Part shown: in pieces, positions 45,619-56,400 of the stretch
How the letters are laid out: each line of letters opens with the position of its first letter
How positions within the stretch are numbered: the first letter of the stretch is position 1
Source: Hoeflea marina
GTDB taxonomy: Bacteria; Pseudomonadota; Alphaproteobacteria; Rhizobiales; Rhizobiaceae
NCBI RefSeq assembly: GCF_003182275.1
Contig: NZ_QGTR01000001.1
Coordinates: 1,098,215 to 1,162,214, forward strand
Direction: 5' to 3'
Length of the DNA: 64,000 nt
Notes under the pieces: model-generated
The model's database searches: none
Seen by the model: the letters and a program-made list of their open reading frames with translations, nothing else
What the model was told of the DNA's origin: nothing
Program-made: the position numbers and the translations under genes

Positions 45619-47283
45619 TCAGCTTTCCGCCTGAAAATCCTTGAACAAGTAGAGCAAACCGACCAGCGCGACCGCGATCACGAAAATGACCGGGATATGG
45701 ATGAACAGCATGACCCAGAAGGCAATAAACCAAAGGATACCGGCCGCGATCAACAGAACGAGGCTCACTCCCGACATCATCGCGACCACGCTTCCGGCGC
45801 GCGCGATCCAAGCTGTTTTGCGTGACCCGAGGATCGTCGGACGCTCGCTTACCCATGCCGCCGAGTGAGTAATGCCACCCAACAGGAAGGCGAGGATGAC
45901 AGCGGACCGGAAGGGGTTTTCCGGCACGTATCGCACAATCTGACCGATCCCACCCTTCCAGTACCACGGCAGTTGCCTTCCGCGCCACTCGTCGAACCAG
46001 TCATCGAAGTCTTCCGCTGCAATGTTCGATGCCCAGTCGATGGAGGAACGCACGGGTGAATCCAGAGCGTTGGCCTGAACGCCGCCGCCAGAGCTGTCCC
46101 CTGAGCCTCCGCCGGGACCAGACGGCGGTGGCGGGCCGCCCGGACCGCCAGAGGAGAACTTGAAACGCGCCTCAGCATCCGTGAAGGTCGGCCCCTCGGT
46201 CTTGACGACGGCAGTTTCGATCAAGTTGTTGACGAGGTCGACGTTGAACCAAGCATCACCGAGGAGCTCGAATGGCTTAAGGAGATCGGCCATACGTGTC
46301 GGATCCATGGGCACTTCGGCAAGGAACGCCGCCACTTCGGTGGTGGTGATGTTTCTGGAGAACCCGACCGGCGCGCCGGCCTCCACACCGCGACAGCCCA
46401 AGGGAAAGAGTTTGACGTTGTACTTGATCGCCAGATCGACAAGGTGGGAGACATCGTGCCGTTCGACTTGCCCGTCGCTGCGCTTCATTATGAAGGCAGG
46501 GCCCTCGATGTGCCCGACGAGATAAACCGCCTTGCCGGCGAGGGATTTGACGTATGCCTCCACGAGGTCGGGCGGGGGGAGTTCTCTCGTTTCGCCCTTC
46601 CAGGCGTTCGTCATCTCCCGCAGCGGCTGCGCAAAGTCCTTCCGATCTAGAAAAAATACCAACTCCGGCTTTCCAGTCGGCGCGGCGCCGGCGAGACTGC
46701 GCACGAGCTTGGTGCGGGCCTCGACACCTGACGAACTGCCCATCAATTTCCATCGAGAAGAGTCCAGACCGAGATTTCGCAGCGGTTCGCGCATATATTC
46801 CGAAAACGCCTGCTCTCGGGCGTTGATCGTGCCTTCAGCTATTTCGTGCCGGACAAGTGGCTCCGGTGGCGCGACGATCTTGGAATGCGCCGCTTGAGTT
46901 GAGAGTGCCCAGCCCAGGGTCCAGGTAAGATGCGGAGCCAGCTTTTGAGCAGTCGGCGTCAACGACTGTTCAAGGGTGTCCATCCTGAGACTTTCCCAAA
47001 GTAACTCGGGCTTTCTGCTCCTCGGCGAGAAGGTGGGAATGTCCTGGAGCCCTTCGCGCAACCCGTTGCCGAGTTTCGTCCCAGGCGGCAACGCGTCGAG
47101 CATTTCCTGTAGCCTCTGATCCAGCCTGCTCTTTCCGGGAGCGAGGGGATCGGGCTTGATCTTACAGCACGTCGAAGGTTTGGGTTTGGGAGCCGGCCGC
47201 GCACCGAAGCGCGCATCGGCGGGCAATGCAGAAACGGCGAGCATTATGCTCATCAACACCGCGAGAACCGAAAATCTCCGCAT
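45619..47283 (-). CDS. Exported multidomain membrane protein with caspase-like His/Cys arrangement
   Basis: 554 residues from the ATG at 47283 (MRRFSVLAVLMSIMLAVSAL), followed by a signal peptide cleaved near ADA. The open frame continues upstream to 48378 but there it runs antisense to the DUF6880 gene. A CC pair is at 39-40. Residues about 180-345 show strand-His and strand-Cys segments, AVYLVGHIEG (His258) and VKLFPLGCRGVEAGAP (Cys297), spaced as in clan CD (caspase/CHAT) proteases. A Gly/Pro/Ser linker (378-401) precedes a Trp/Asp-rich segment (FDDWFDEWRGRQLPWYW) and three hydrophobic helices (about 460-477, 495-525, 530-547). No family recognised with certainty. Its base composition is a little AT-richer than neighbours. 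The partner is the two-TM protein downstream. Confidence 0.65.
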   Translation of the reverse strand: MRRFSVLAVLMSIMLAVSALPADARFGARPAPKPKPSTCCKIKPDPLAPGKSRLDQRLQEMLDALPPGTKLGNGLREGLQDIPTFSPRSRKPELLWESLRMDTLEQSLTPTAQKLAPHLTWTLGWALSTQAAHSKIVAPPEPLVRHEIAEGTINAREQAFSEYMREPLRNLGLDSSRWKLMGSSSGVEARTKLVRSLAGAAPTGKPELVFFLDRKDFAQPLREMTNAWKGETRELPPPDLVEAYVKSLAGKAVYLVGHIEGPAFIMKRSDGQVERHDVSHLVDLAIKYNVKLFPLGCRGVEAGAPVGFSRNITTTEVAAFLAEVPMDPTRMADLLKPFELLGDAWFNVDLVNNLIETAVVKTEGPTFTDAEARFKFSSGGPGGPPPPSGPGGGSGDSSGGGVQANALDSPVRSSIDWASNIAAEDFDDWFDEWRGRQLPWYWKGGIGQIVRYVPENPFRSAVILAFLLGGITHSAAWVSERPTILGSRKTAWIARAGSVVAMMSGVSLVLLIAAGILWFIAFWVMLFIHIPVIFVIAVALVGLLYLFKDFQAES

Positions 47284-47417
47284 CGCCGCACCCGCAAAAG
47301 TCAGGACGAAGCATGTCACATTTCTCAATAGACGGGAAGATGTGTGAAAGCATCGGAACGAGGACACAACAGCAGATATTAGCCGAAGCGGTGAGTGTGG
47401 GACGTTCCACACTGTTG
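47284..47417 (-). promoter_or_regulatory. Upstream region of the accessory cassette
   Basis: AT-rich 134 nt between the ATG at 47283 and the duplicated toxin end at 47418. It includes TATCTGCTGTTGT- and TTGAGAAATGTGACA-like stretches on the minus strand that could form a promoter, and an inverted repeat GTGTGGGACGTTCCACAC at 47395-47412 (7-bp arms, GTGTGGG interrupted). The exact promoter cannot be fixed. Confidence 0.35.
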
Positions 47418-47523
47418 GGACGAGGATGCGCGCTCCTTCTACAAGCGCTACGGCTTCATCCAATCCCCGACCGATCTCTTGCATCTCTTCGTGCTGATCA
47501 AGGATCTGCGCGCCTTGAGCTGA
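47418..47523 (+). pseudogene. Truncated GNAT toxin remnant (direct repeat copy B)
   Basis: Encodes only the last 35 residues of a TacT-like toxin (DEDARSFYKRYGFIQSPTD then LLHLFVLIKDLRALS, stop). About 92% identical to 44820-44925. The 5' end stops sharply at the cassette boundary, so the rest of the toxin gene and any antitoxin are missing. It is a relic of a second toxin locus or of the recombination that placed the cassette here. Confidence 0.85.
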
Positions 47524-47558
47524 TCCCGCCCGAAGCATTTCCGGCGACCCCCGCTCCC

Positions 47559-48950
47559 CTACGCCACATGGCTCCAGAAGCCGTGCTTCCTGCCGTGTCG
47601 CAGCCTGAGCCCGGCGACATAGGCGTCGTGCGGTGCGAGGCTGCCGTGGTCTTCGATATGGGGTGCAAGGGCCGCGCAGTCCGCCAGATGCCGCGCCGCG
47701 TGCCGGTAGCGGCTCGATCGGGCGTGCTCGAGCGTGAAGTCGATCATCGCGCGCAGCAGGATCGTCGCTGCCAGCGGATGGATGGCGCCCAGCGACTCGG
47801 CAGCCGACGACAGCAGTGGATAGAGATCGCAATCCAGCTTCCCGCTTCGGGCCTCGACCAGCCTGGCTGCCTCCGCGGGCGCGGGCCAACTGAGGAAAAA
47901 GGCGAGCGCCTCGTGTACATCCGGAAAGGCACGCGCCCGGGCGAATGCCTTCTCTTCCGCCTCCACGTCGTCGAAGTCCGGCAACCGCCTGAGATAGGCG
48001 CGCAGATGCTCCGCGCTCAGCGACCGCTCGAAGCGCGCCCACCGGAATGCTTGCGCCTCGTCCGCCCGCTCCAGCGCCTCGAGCGTCCTGGCTCTGGCCA
48101 GTTCCCATTCGATCGGAACGAATATCCTGCCCCCGACATCGACCCGATCCAGCGCCTCCAGAGCCTCGTCGGCCCGCCCCGCGGCGAGCAGCCGGTCGGC
48201 GATGTCGGTGGCAATCATCGGCGCGCCGCGGTGCTCTCCCGGCATGTGCGCAATGTAGGAATCCACGTCGCCCTGCGCGTCGGCAATCTCCTGGAGCGCG
48301 GTTCGGGCGGCAAGCCTTCTGCCCCGGACGGAAACCTGGCCGCCGGAGGCCGGCTTCTCCGGTGGTTCTTCCAGCCACTCGCAGACCAGCAGCTTCAACG
48401 CCGTCAGCCCGTCGGCGCCGAGTGCGGGAGCCATCGTCGTGATCATCCGGTCATACTGGCCATGATCGTTGTCCTGCAGTGCGGCAAACACCCTCGGCGT
48501 CAGGGAGTCGGCGTCGAGACCGGCTGCGAGCGCAATGCCGCACGCATCCTCGATGGCCTGCCGGAAACTCGCCATCAGCGTGCCGTTGCTGTCGGCGGTC
48601 CGCGTCAGAATCGTGTCGGAGAGCCTGAGGAACTGCCAGACAAGGTCGAAAGCCTCCGACGGGTCGCGCTGTGCGACCGTTTCGACGATGGTCTTGCGCT
48701 GCATCTCGAGATCGGCCTTCAGGGTCCTGACCTTACGCCAGCCGATCCGGCCGCGGGCCCGTCCGAGGCTGACGAGCCGCTTGCGCACTTCGCGGACAAC
48801 TTCGGCGCTGCCCTGGCCGCCGGCCAGTTCCATGCGCAGCCGCCGCTTCCTGTCGGCGCTGCCGGTGCTGATCTCGATGAGCAGTTCGGCAAGCCGCGGC
48901 GCGCCGAGGGTTTCCAGGTTCTTCGCATTGAGAGTGGTCTTGGCCGCCAT
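47559..48950 (-). CDS. DUF6880 family protein
   Basis: 463 residues from the ATG at 48950 (MAAKTTLNAKNLETLG) with GGGGAA upstream; the frame before it is unsupported. N-terminal pattern GAPRLAELLIEISTGSADRKRRLRMELAG is typical of DUF6880. The rest is an alpha-helical solenoid (TPR-like helices such as LARARTLEALERADEAQAFRWARFERSL). Cytoplasmic, no catalytic motif seen. The function is unknown. It is divergent from the phosphatase at 49101 and lies immediately beside the accessory patch, but is common as a core gene in Rhizobiales. Confidence 0.85.
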   Translation of the reverse strand: MAAKTTLNAKNLETLGAPRLAELLIEISTGSADRKRRLRMELAGGQGSAEVVREVRKRLVSLGRARGRIGWRKVRTLKADLEMQRKTIVETVAQRDPSEAFDLVWQFLRLSDTILTRTADSNGTLMASFRQAIEDACGIALAAGLDADSLTPRVFAALQDNDHGQYDRMITTMAPALGADGLTALKLLVCEWLEEPPEKPASGGQVSVRGRRLAARTALQEIADAQGDVDSYIAHMPGEHRGAPMIATDIADRLLAAGRADEALEALDRVDVGGRIFVPIEWELARARTLEALERADEAQAFRWARFERSLSAEHLRAYLRRLPDFDDVEAEEKAFARARAFPDVHEALAFFLSWPAPAEAARLVEARSGKLDCDLYPLLSSAAESLGAIHPLAATILLRAMIDFTLEHARSSRYRHAARHLADCAALAPHIEDHGSLAPHDAYVAGLRLRHGRKHGFWSHVA

Positions 48951-49100
48951 GATTCCCCGCCGTGAACGCGCGCCGACACTAGCGGCGCGCGTCCCCGAGG
49001 CCAAGCGGCGGCGAGCCTGCAGAATGCCTGCAGCTTGCATCGCGGGCCTCTGCCGCTAGAACATGGGCATGATCGCGCAACCCACAGCCCGGGGAGAGAC

Positions 49101-49751
49101 ATGAAGACCTTCGTCATTTCCGACCTGCACGGCCGGTTCGATCTGCTGGAGGCAGCCCTCGCGGCGATCCACAGGGCCGCGTCCTCCGGCAGCGTGGTCT
49201 TCACCGGCGACTATGTCGACCGTGGCCCCGAGAGCCGGCAGATCGTCGAGCGGCTGATGCGCGGGCCGGACCTGAATGGCTGGTCCTGGACCTGCCTCAA
49301 GGGCAATCACGAGGCGATGATGGTGGGCGGGCTCAGGGGCCAGGCCAGCATGGAACCCTGGCTCGCCAATGGCGGCTTGGAAACCCGGGCCTCCTATCCG
49401 GGTGGCGTGCCCGAGGCGCATCTCGACTGGCTCGCAGCGCTGCCGCTCCTGCATCGGGACCGGCACCGCATCTATGTCCACGCCGGCGTCGACGACACGC
49501 TGCCGATATCGACGCAGCCGGAAAGCACGCTGCTTTGGATGCGGACCGACCGCGACTACATCCACCCCGAGGGATATGTGGTTCACGGCCACATGCCGAT
49601 TCCCGACGGACCGCTCATCCTCGCCGGCAGGGCGGATCTCGACACCCTCGCCGTGCGCACCGGCCGGCTGGTGATCGGCGTCTTCGATGACGCGATCCCC
49701 GGCCCGCCGGTCGATCTCATGACCGTTCAGGGTCCCCCGCTCCGCAGTTGA
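49101..49751 (+). CDS. Metallophosphoesterase (PPP-type serine/threonine phosphatase family)
   Basis: 216 residues from the ATG at 49101 (GGGGAGAG upstream). All PPP motifs are present: ISDLHGRFD (GDxHG-like), FTGDYVDRGPES (GDxxDRG), KGNHEAMM (GNHE), VHAGVDDTLP, and VVHGHMPI (GH). The size and motifs match the ApaH/PrpA-like bacterial protein phosphatases with two metal ions. It could dephosphorylate proteins or Ap4A-like nucleotides; specificity is not visible. Confidence 0.93.
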   Translation: MKTFVISDLHGRFDLLEAALAAIHRAASSGSVVFTGDYVDRGPESRQIVERLMRGPDLNGWSWTCLKGNHEAMMVGGLRGQASMEPWLANGGLETRASYPGGVPEAHLDWLAALPLLHRDRHRIYVHAGVDDTLPISTQPESTLLWMRTDRDYIHPEGYVVHGHMPIPDGPLILAGRADLDTLAVRTGRLVIGVFDDAIPGPPVDLMTVQGPPLRS

Positions 49752-49838
49752 CCCCTGTCCGCCCGGAGGTCCCGTCTTCGCGTGAGGCCCGAGGCCCCGC
49801 GTGGAGCATTGCGCCGGCCATGAGAGCCGGTCAGGCTT

Positions 49839-50198
49839 TCACTGCGGCGTCAGCGTCTCCGTCCCAGAACCGGATTCTCCGTCGATGGTCCAGGCGCCTT
49901 CGAGCGTGCCGTCGTCCATCACCTCGTAGACCACCAGCCCGACCCCGCCGGTCTTGAACACATAGGCGGCCGCAAAGGCATTGTCGTAGAGCATGCAGAT
50001 GCCGTCGGATTCGCTGCCGACGCTCCAGCGAATGTGGCAGGTTGTTTCCGAGCTCAGCGTGATGGTCGCCGTGCCGCTGTAGCGGCTGCCGTCGAGATTG
50101 GTGCCCTCGACCGCATAGGTTCCCGCGGAAACGTCGGCCCGCGCCGCGTCCGCCAGGCCCAGCGTTGCCGCCAGGCAGATCCAGATCAGCTTTTTCAT
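49839..50198 (-). CDS. Small exported protein
   Basis: 119 residues from the ATG at 50198 (AGGGGAAAACC upstream). Signal peptide 1-22 (KKLIWICLAATLGLADAARA). The mature part is beta-rich with GTNLDGSRYSGTATITLSSETTCHIRWSVG and GTLEGAWTIDGESGSG, two cysteines probably forming a disulfide. Similar patterns occur in periplasmic lipocalin-like or fibronectin-like small proteins that are uncharacterised. Convergent with the phosphatase gene. Confidence 0.8.
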   Translation of the reverse strand: MKKLIWICLAATLGLADAARADVSAGTYAVEGTNLDGSRYSGTATITLSSETTCHIRWSVGSESDGICMLYDNAFAAAYVFKTGGVGLVVYEVMDDGTLEGAWTIDGESGSGTETLTPQ

Positions 50199-50455
50199 TT
50201 GGTTTTCCCCTGTATGGCCGGCCACGCTGGCGGGCAGGACAGAATCCAACGCCCCTGGCAAACTGTCAATCGGCGTGGCGAGGCTCCGCCTGATTTCTTT
50301 CCGCCGCTTATATCCGGACATGCTCACACAAGCTCCAGCCGTCAGGGTGCGGGCCGGGGGAAGGTCCCCCTTCCCTGCTGCTCGGCATGGACAGCAATGG
50401 ACCGCTTGAAAGACCCATCCCGCGGGCCCCGCGCCTCGCATTACGGAGTGCCGCC

Positions 50456-53400
50456 GTGCCTGCTTCCGCATCCGCTGTCCGATTGCCGACTCCCCTTGCC
50501 GCAAGCATGAGCCGCCTCGCCGCCTCCACCGCCATCGGCACCCTGTTGGCCCTCGCGCTGGCGGCAAGCGGCACCAGCCCTGCGGATGCGGAGGATTTCG
50601 ACGTCTACCATGACGGCACCCTGCACTACGAGGACTTTGATGGCGGCAGCGCCACGCTGGTCGCCGCCTCCGACATCAACGTCCGGCAGGCCTTCGATTC
50701 CAAGTCCCAGGGCACGGTGCTCGTCGATGCCTTCAGCACCGGCCGTTCGGTGGAGCGCTCGTCCCCGACACCTCCTGAGCCCGGGGGTTCCCTCTCGGTC
50801 ACCCAGGCCGGCACCCTGATTTCGGGCAACGCCAACGCCATCTACATCGACAACAGCGCTGCCGCCGTTCGGGTCAATTCGACCGGCGGCGACGGCCGCA
50901 ACGCCACTGCCGGGGAGGAAATCACGGCCGGCATCGGGGCCAACGGCGGCGCCGTCAGTGTCACCAACAGCGGCAGCATCACCAGCGACGCGCTGCTGAC
51001 CTACGGCATCCACGCCGTAAGCGACGGCGGCCAGGGCGGCAGCGGCGACGGCAGCCACTACGGCGATTCGCTCGGCGGCAACGGCGGCAGCGTCGGCGTC
51101 ACCAACGCCGGCACGATCGTCACGCTGCAGGCCCGCTCGCACGGCATCCTCGCCCAGTCGCTCGGTGGCACCAACGGCAGCGCCCAGAGCTTCTGGCAGT
51201 TGCTGGGCAAACACAAGACCGGCGGCGCCGTGACGGTCACCCTCTCCGCCCTTTCCGGCGGCGGACGGTCCTCGGTCAGCACCGCGGGCGACCGGTCGAA
51301 TGCCATCGTCGCCCAAAGCGTCGGCGGCGGCGACATGGACCTGGTCGTCGTCGACGGCCAGGGCAGCGGCTCGGGCAGTGGCGGCGCCGGCGGCCATGTC
51401 ACCGTCGACATCGGCGGCAATGCGGTGTCGACCGCCGGCAACCTGTCGATCGGTGTGGTGGCGCAGTCGATCGGCGGCAGTTCCGGCGTCGCGGCCAAGG
51501 GACAGACCGGCGCCAACGGCGGCTACAGCGGCGCGGTCGACTTCAGGGGCGCAGCCGGCTCGACCGTGGAGACCCACGGCCTGAATTCCGATGCGGTGCT
51601 GCTACAGGCCATCGGCGGCTCCGGCGGCGCGGGCGGCTTCGATACCGGCAGCGTGGCCATCGGCGGCAACGGCGGTGAAGGCGGCGCCGGCGGCACCATC
51701 ACCGCGGCCACGGCGGGCGCTCTGACCACCCATGGCGACCATTCGCTCGGGCTGCTGGCCCAGAGCATCGCCGGCGGCGGCGGTCGCGGCGGCAATGCCG
51801 ACGCCACCGCGGTCTTCGTCGCCGTCGCCGTCGGCGGCAATGGCGGCGCCGGTGGCCAGGCAGGCTCCATCGGCATCGGCGTCGGCGACATCACCACCGC
51901 CGGCGCCTTCTCGCACGGAGTCAGCGCGCTCAGCATCGGTGGCGGTGGCGGCCATGGCGGCACCGCCACGGCGACCGCGACCGCACCGGTCTTCGCCTCG
52001 GCCACAGCGGTCGGCGGCAGTGGCGGAACCGGCGGCAATGGCGGCGCCGTCACGCTCGATCTCAACGGCGCCATCCGCACCGGCGGCGATCACTCCATCG
52101 GAGCGCTGGCGGAAAGCATCGGCGGCGGCGGCTCCGGCGGTTCGGCCCGCGCGCTCTCGGCCGCGGCCGGTCCTGTGGCCGTGTCGGTGGCCGTGGCCAT
52201 TGGCGGCCATGGCGGCAACGGCGGCGTCGGCGGGACCGTCAGGATCACCAACCATCCGGGCGCCAGCGTCGCCACCCAGGGCGATTTCAGCACCGCGATC
52301 GCCGCCTATTCAATCGGCGGCGGCGGAGGCAATGGTGGCGGCGCGCAGAGCATCAGCCTGGCCGTCTCAGCCGGCGAAACCGCGATGTCGGGGGCGATCG
52401 CGGTCTCCATCGGCGGCACCGGCGGCAGCGGTGGCCAGGCCGGCGGCGTCACCGTGTCCTCGGACGGCTCGGTCTCGACCGCCGGCACCTTCGCCTTCGG
52501 CGTCCAGGCGCTCAGCGTCGGCGGCGGCGGCGGCCATGGCGGCAGCTCGATGGCGGCCGCGGCGGCCATTTCCACCGGCCAGACCCTGGCCGTCAGCGTC
52601 GGGCTCGGCGGCAACGGCGGCACCGGCGGCCACGGAGGGACCGCCACTGTCAATCTCGGCGCCGGATCGACGATCACCACAGGCGGCGATCACGCCATCG
52701 CGGTGCTGGCGCAATCGATCGGCGGCGGCGGCGGCTCCGGCGGCTCGGCGCTGACGCTCAGTGGCACCGCCAGCCTCGAAGCGGGCGCCAACACAGTCTC
52801 TGTGGCTCTCGGCGGACATGGCGGCGCCGGCGGCGATGGCAACATCGTCGGGGTGTCCAGCGCCGCGACGATCGGGACCAGCGGCGCGTTCGCCCACGGC
52901 GTCTTCGCCCAGTCGGTCGGCGGCGGCGGCGGCGCCGGCGGCAACAGTCTTTCGGCCGCCGTCTCGGCCGGCATGAAGAGCGCCCGCTCGATGGCGGTGA
53001 CCGTCGGCGGCAATGGCGGCAATGGCGGCACCGGCGGGGCGGTGACTGTCACCAACACCGGAATCATCTCCGTGGCGGGCCAGCTCGCCTCGGGCATCGT
53101 CGCCCAGAGCGTCGGCGGCTCGGGCGGCGCCGGCGGCAGCTCCGAATCGGTGACCGCGGCGATCAAGGCGTCGGAAGACGCCAGCGGCAACGGACATCTC
53201 GCCGATGGCCGCACTGTCTCGATCTCGGTCGGCGGCAACGGCGGTGCCGGCGGTCGGGGCGGCGCCGTCACCGTCACCAGCGGCAATGACGTCACGGTCG
53301 GCGACGACGGCGGCGTCGGGATCTTTGCCCAGAGCGTCGGCGGTGGCGGCGGCTCCGGCGGCCATGCCGATTCCGTGTTCCTGTCCGCGAAGAAGGGCGG

Positions 53401-56400
53401 CTCGGCCAACAATGACGGCGGCGGCTTCTCGACCCGGCACCTGAAAAACCTGACGGTGGCGCTCGGCGGCCGGGTCAATTCCGCCGGCGACGGTGGCGCC
53501 GTGACAGTCACGCACGCGAGCGGCCACCTCGTCTCCACCGCCGGCGACAGCGGCTTTGCCATCCTGGCCCAGTCCATCGGCGGCGGCGGCGGCGTCAGCG
53601 CCGCAGCTGACAATCTGTATTTCCTAAATCACCTCGTCCTCGGCGGCGACTCGGTGGCGGGCTTCGGCAAGAGCGTCACCGTCACCAATTCCGGCAGTCT
53701 GCAGACATCCGGTCTGTTCGCCTCGGCCATCGTCGCCCAGAGCATCGGCGGCGGCGGCGGCGTTCATATGTCATCGGAGAACCTGCGCGCAGATTTTCTC
53801 GAGGCCAATACCGTGGCGGAGAGCTCCGGCCAGGTCGATCTCGGCGGCACCATCGCCATGGGCACCGGCGGCGCGGTGACCGTAGGCAACACCGGCACCG
53901 TTTCCACCGGCGGCGATTTCGCCATCGGCATCCTGGCCCAGTCCATCGGCGGCGGCGGCGGACTGGCGACGGTGGACAATGACAGTTCGTCGACCGCGGT
54001 CCGCATCGTCAGCTTCGTCCATCCGGATGCCGGATTCACCACCGGCGCCTCGACGGTGTCAGTGACCCATGGCGGCGCGATCTCGACCGCGGGCCTCGGC
54101 GCCGTCGGCATCCTTGCCCAGTCCATCGGCGGCGGCGGCGGCCTGGTCCAAGCGGCCAGCGCCGTCACCGACCACAGCGCGGCGGCGGGCGAGCAAGCTG
54201 TATGGGGACTCAACACTGGCGGCGGCTCGGCCGCGGCGGTCACCGTGACGCAGGGCGCCGGTGCCTCCATCCGCACCGCCGGCGACGGCGCGGTCGGCAT
54301 CCTGGCGCAATCGCTGGCCGGCGGCGGCGGCCTGATCCAGACCGATGCGGGTACACTCGTCGAGGTCGCCCATCTTTTCAACCTGACCACCGGCGCCGGC
54401 GACGCCGGCGGCGTCTCGATCAGCCAGCACGGGGCCATCTCGACGCAGGGCCGCTACGCCGACGGCATCCGCGCCATCTCGGGCGGCAACACCAGACCGG
54501 GCGACATTTCGATCACCGTCAACGGCTCCATTGCGACCTCGGGCAATGACCTGAGCTCCGTCTATGCCGGACTGCGGGGCAACTCCCCGGCCGCGGGTAT
54601 CACCAGCATCACGGTCGCCGACGGCGGCTCCGTGTCCGCCACGGGCATCAATGCGGACGCGATCGTCATCGATGACGCCACCCACAGCATGATCAACATG
54701 GCCACCGTCACCAATTCCGGCACCATCACTTCGGCGCAGGGCAATGCCATCCGCTCCAACCAGTTCCTGCATGTCATCAACGCCAATACCATTGGCGGAT
54801 CGGTCGAAGCGGCGGGCGCCCGGCAAGCCTATATCCCCTGGGTCGGAACGACCGTCGCGACGAATGCCGCGGCCAATTTCGAGAACCAGCTGGGCGGCTG
54901 GTTCAGCCCCGGCGCCAAGGTCGACCTCGGCGCCTACCATGCCAACGAACTGATCGACGGCCTGCACATGGGCCTGCTCAGCAATGCCGGCGCCGTGGCC
55001 CCGGGCGGCGAAGGCGCCGTGATGCACACCGCGCTCACCGGCCGCTACGAGAGCGCCGCCTCGGCACTGTTCTTCGTCGACCTCGACATGGACCGGCAAG
55101 ATTCCGACCGGCTGACGGCGAGCAGCGGCATGCTGTTCAACGGCACCGTCCGCCCCAACCTGTTGTCGCTGGGTCCGAATGCATCGTTCGTCATCGCGGC
55201 TGCGCCGACCGGCACGGGCCTGGCGAGCACCGCCACGGTGATGGCCACTCCGGCCGTGAGCTACACGATCGGCACCGCCAGCCTCGGCGGACAAGACGTC
55301 GTGCAACTGGCCGTCACCGGCATCGATTTCGATGCCCCCGGCCTCAGCGCCAACGATTCCGCCCTGGCCAAGCTCTACAATGCCCGGCTCGCCACCGGGA
55401 ACTACAACACCGACCCGGCACTGGTGACTTTGGCCAACGCCCCCGTTCTCTCCTTGCTGGAATATGCCCTCGATTCCTACTCCGCCGATCATCTCGTGTC
55501 CGAGACATCGGCGCGGACGATGGCCGCCACCGGATTCCAGAATTCGGTGTTCAGCTGCGGCGTCGCCGACGGCGACTACGCCGCCATCCTTGAGGGCGAG
55601 TGCAACTGGACCAGGATCAGCTACCGCTGGAGCACCCGCGACGGCGGCACGGCCGACGCCCGCAAGGACCGGACCTTCGGCTTCAGCGCCGGCCTGCAGC
55701 GCGCCTATGACGAGCACTGGCGCTTCGGCCTCGCCGGCGGCTTCGAGACCGTCGAATCCGTCGCCGCCAATGCCGAGACGCGCTCGGATCTGGTTCATCT
55801 CGGCGTGGTGGCGAAGTACCAGCAGGACAACTGGCTTTTCGGGGCCTCGATCGCCGCCGGCCACGGTTGGTCGGATACAAGCCGCACCATTCCGCTCGAC
55901 GCCGGCCTGACGGCGCTTGCCAGCCACGGCAGCGACTGGATCCAGGCCCGCATCCGCGCCGCCTATCTCTTCGACAATGACGGCTGGTACCTCAAGCCGC
56001 TGGCCGAGGTCGATGTCAACCTGACCCGCACCGACGCCTACCGCGAGACCGGCGCGGAAGGCTACAACCTCGCCATCGACGGCGGCATTGACCGACAGGT
56101 GGCGATCAATGCCGGCTTAGAATTCGGCAGCGACCACCTCACGGAATCGGGCATGAAATTGCGCACATTCGGCTATGGCGGACTGCGCTACACCCCGGAG
56201 CCGGGCCGCACCATCGACGTTTCGATCAACGGCGGGGCCGAGACCTTCTCGCAGAGCTATGAAGGCGACAGGCTGCTGGGCAGCATGGCGGCTGGCTTCA
56301 AGCTCTTCGATGACAGCAATCTGAGCCTCGACGCCCGCTACGAGGGCCAGTACGGCCGCGATGTCGTCTCCCACGGCCTGTCGCTGAAGATGCAGATCGG

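Noticed and set aside
43654-47523. Integrative element using tRNA-Val as attachment site
   Set aside because: No integrase gene and no duplicate of the tRNA 3' end were found; the only flanking duplication is that of the toxin gene's 3' end.
47284-48378. N-terminal extension of the large cassette protein
   Set aside because: It would overlap the DUF6880 gene in another frame and the toxin remnant; the signal peptide at 47283 marks the true start.
51590-54330. Possible CRISPR-like or minisatellite array
   Set aside because: The repeats are in frame, encode GGNGG/QSxGGGG motifs of the autotransporter passenger, and vary in spacing and sequence.
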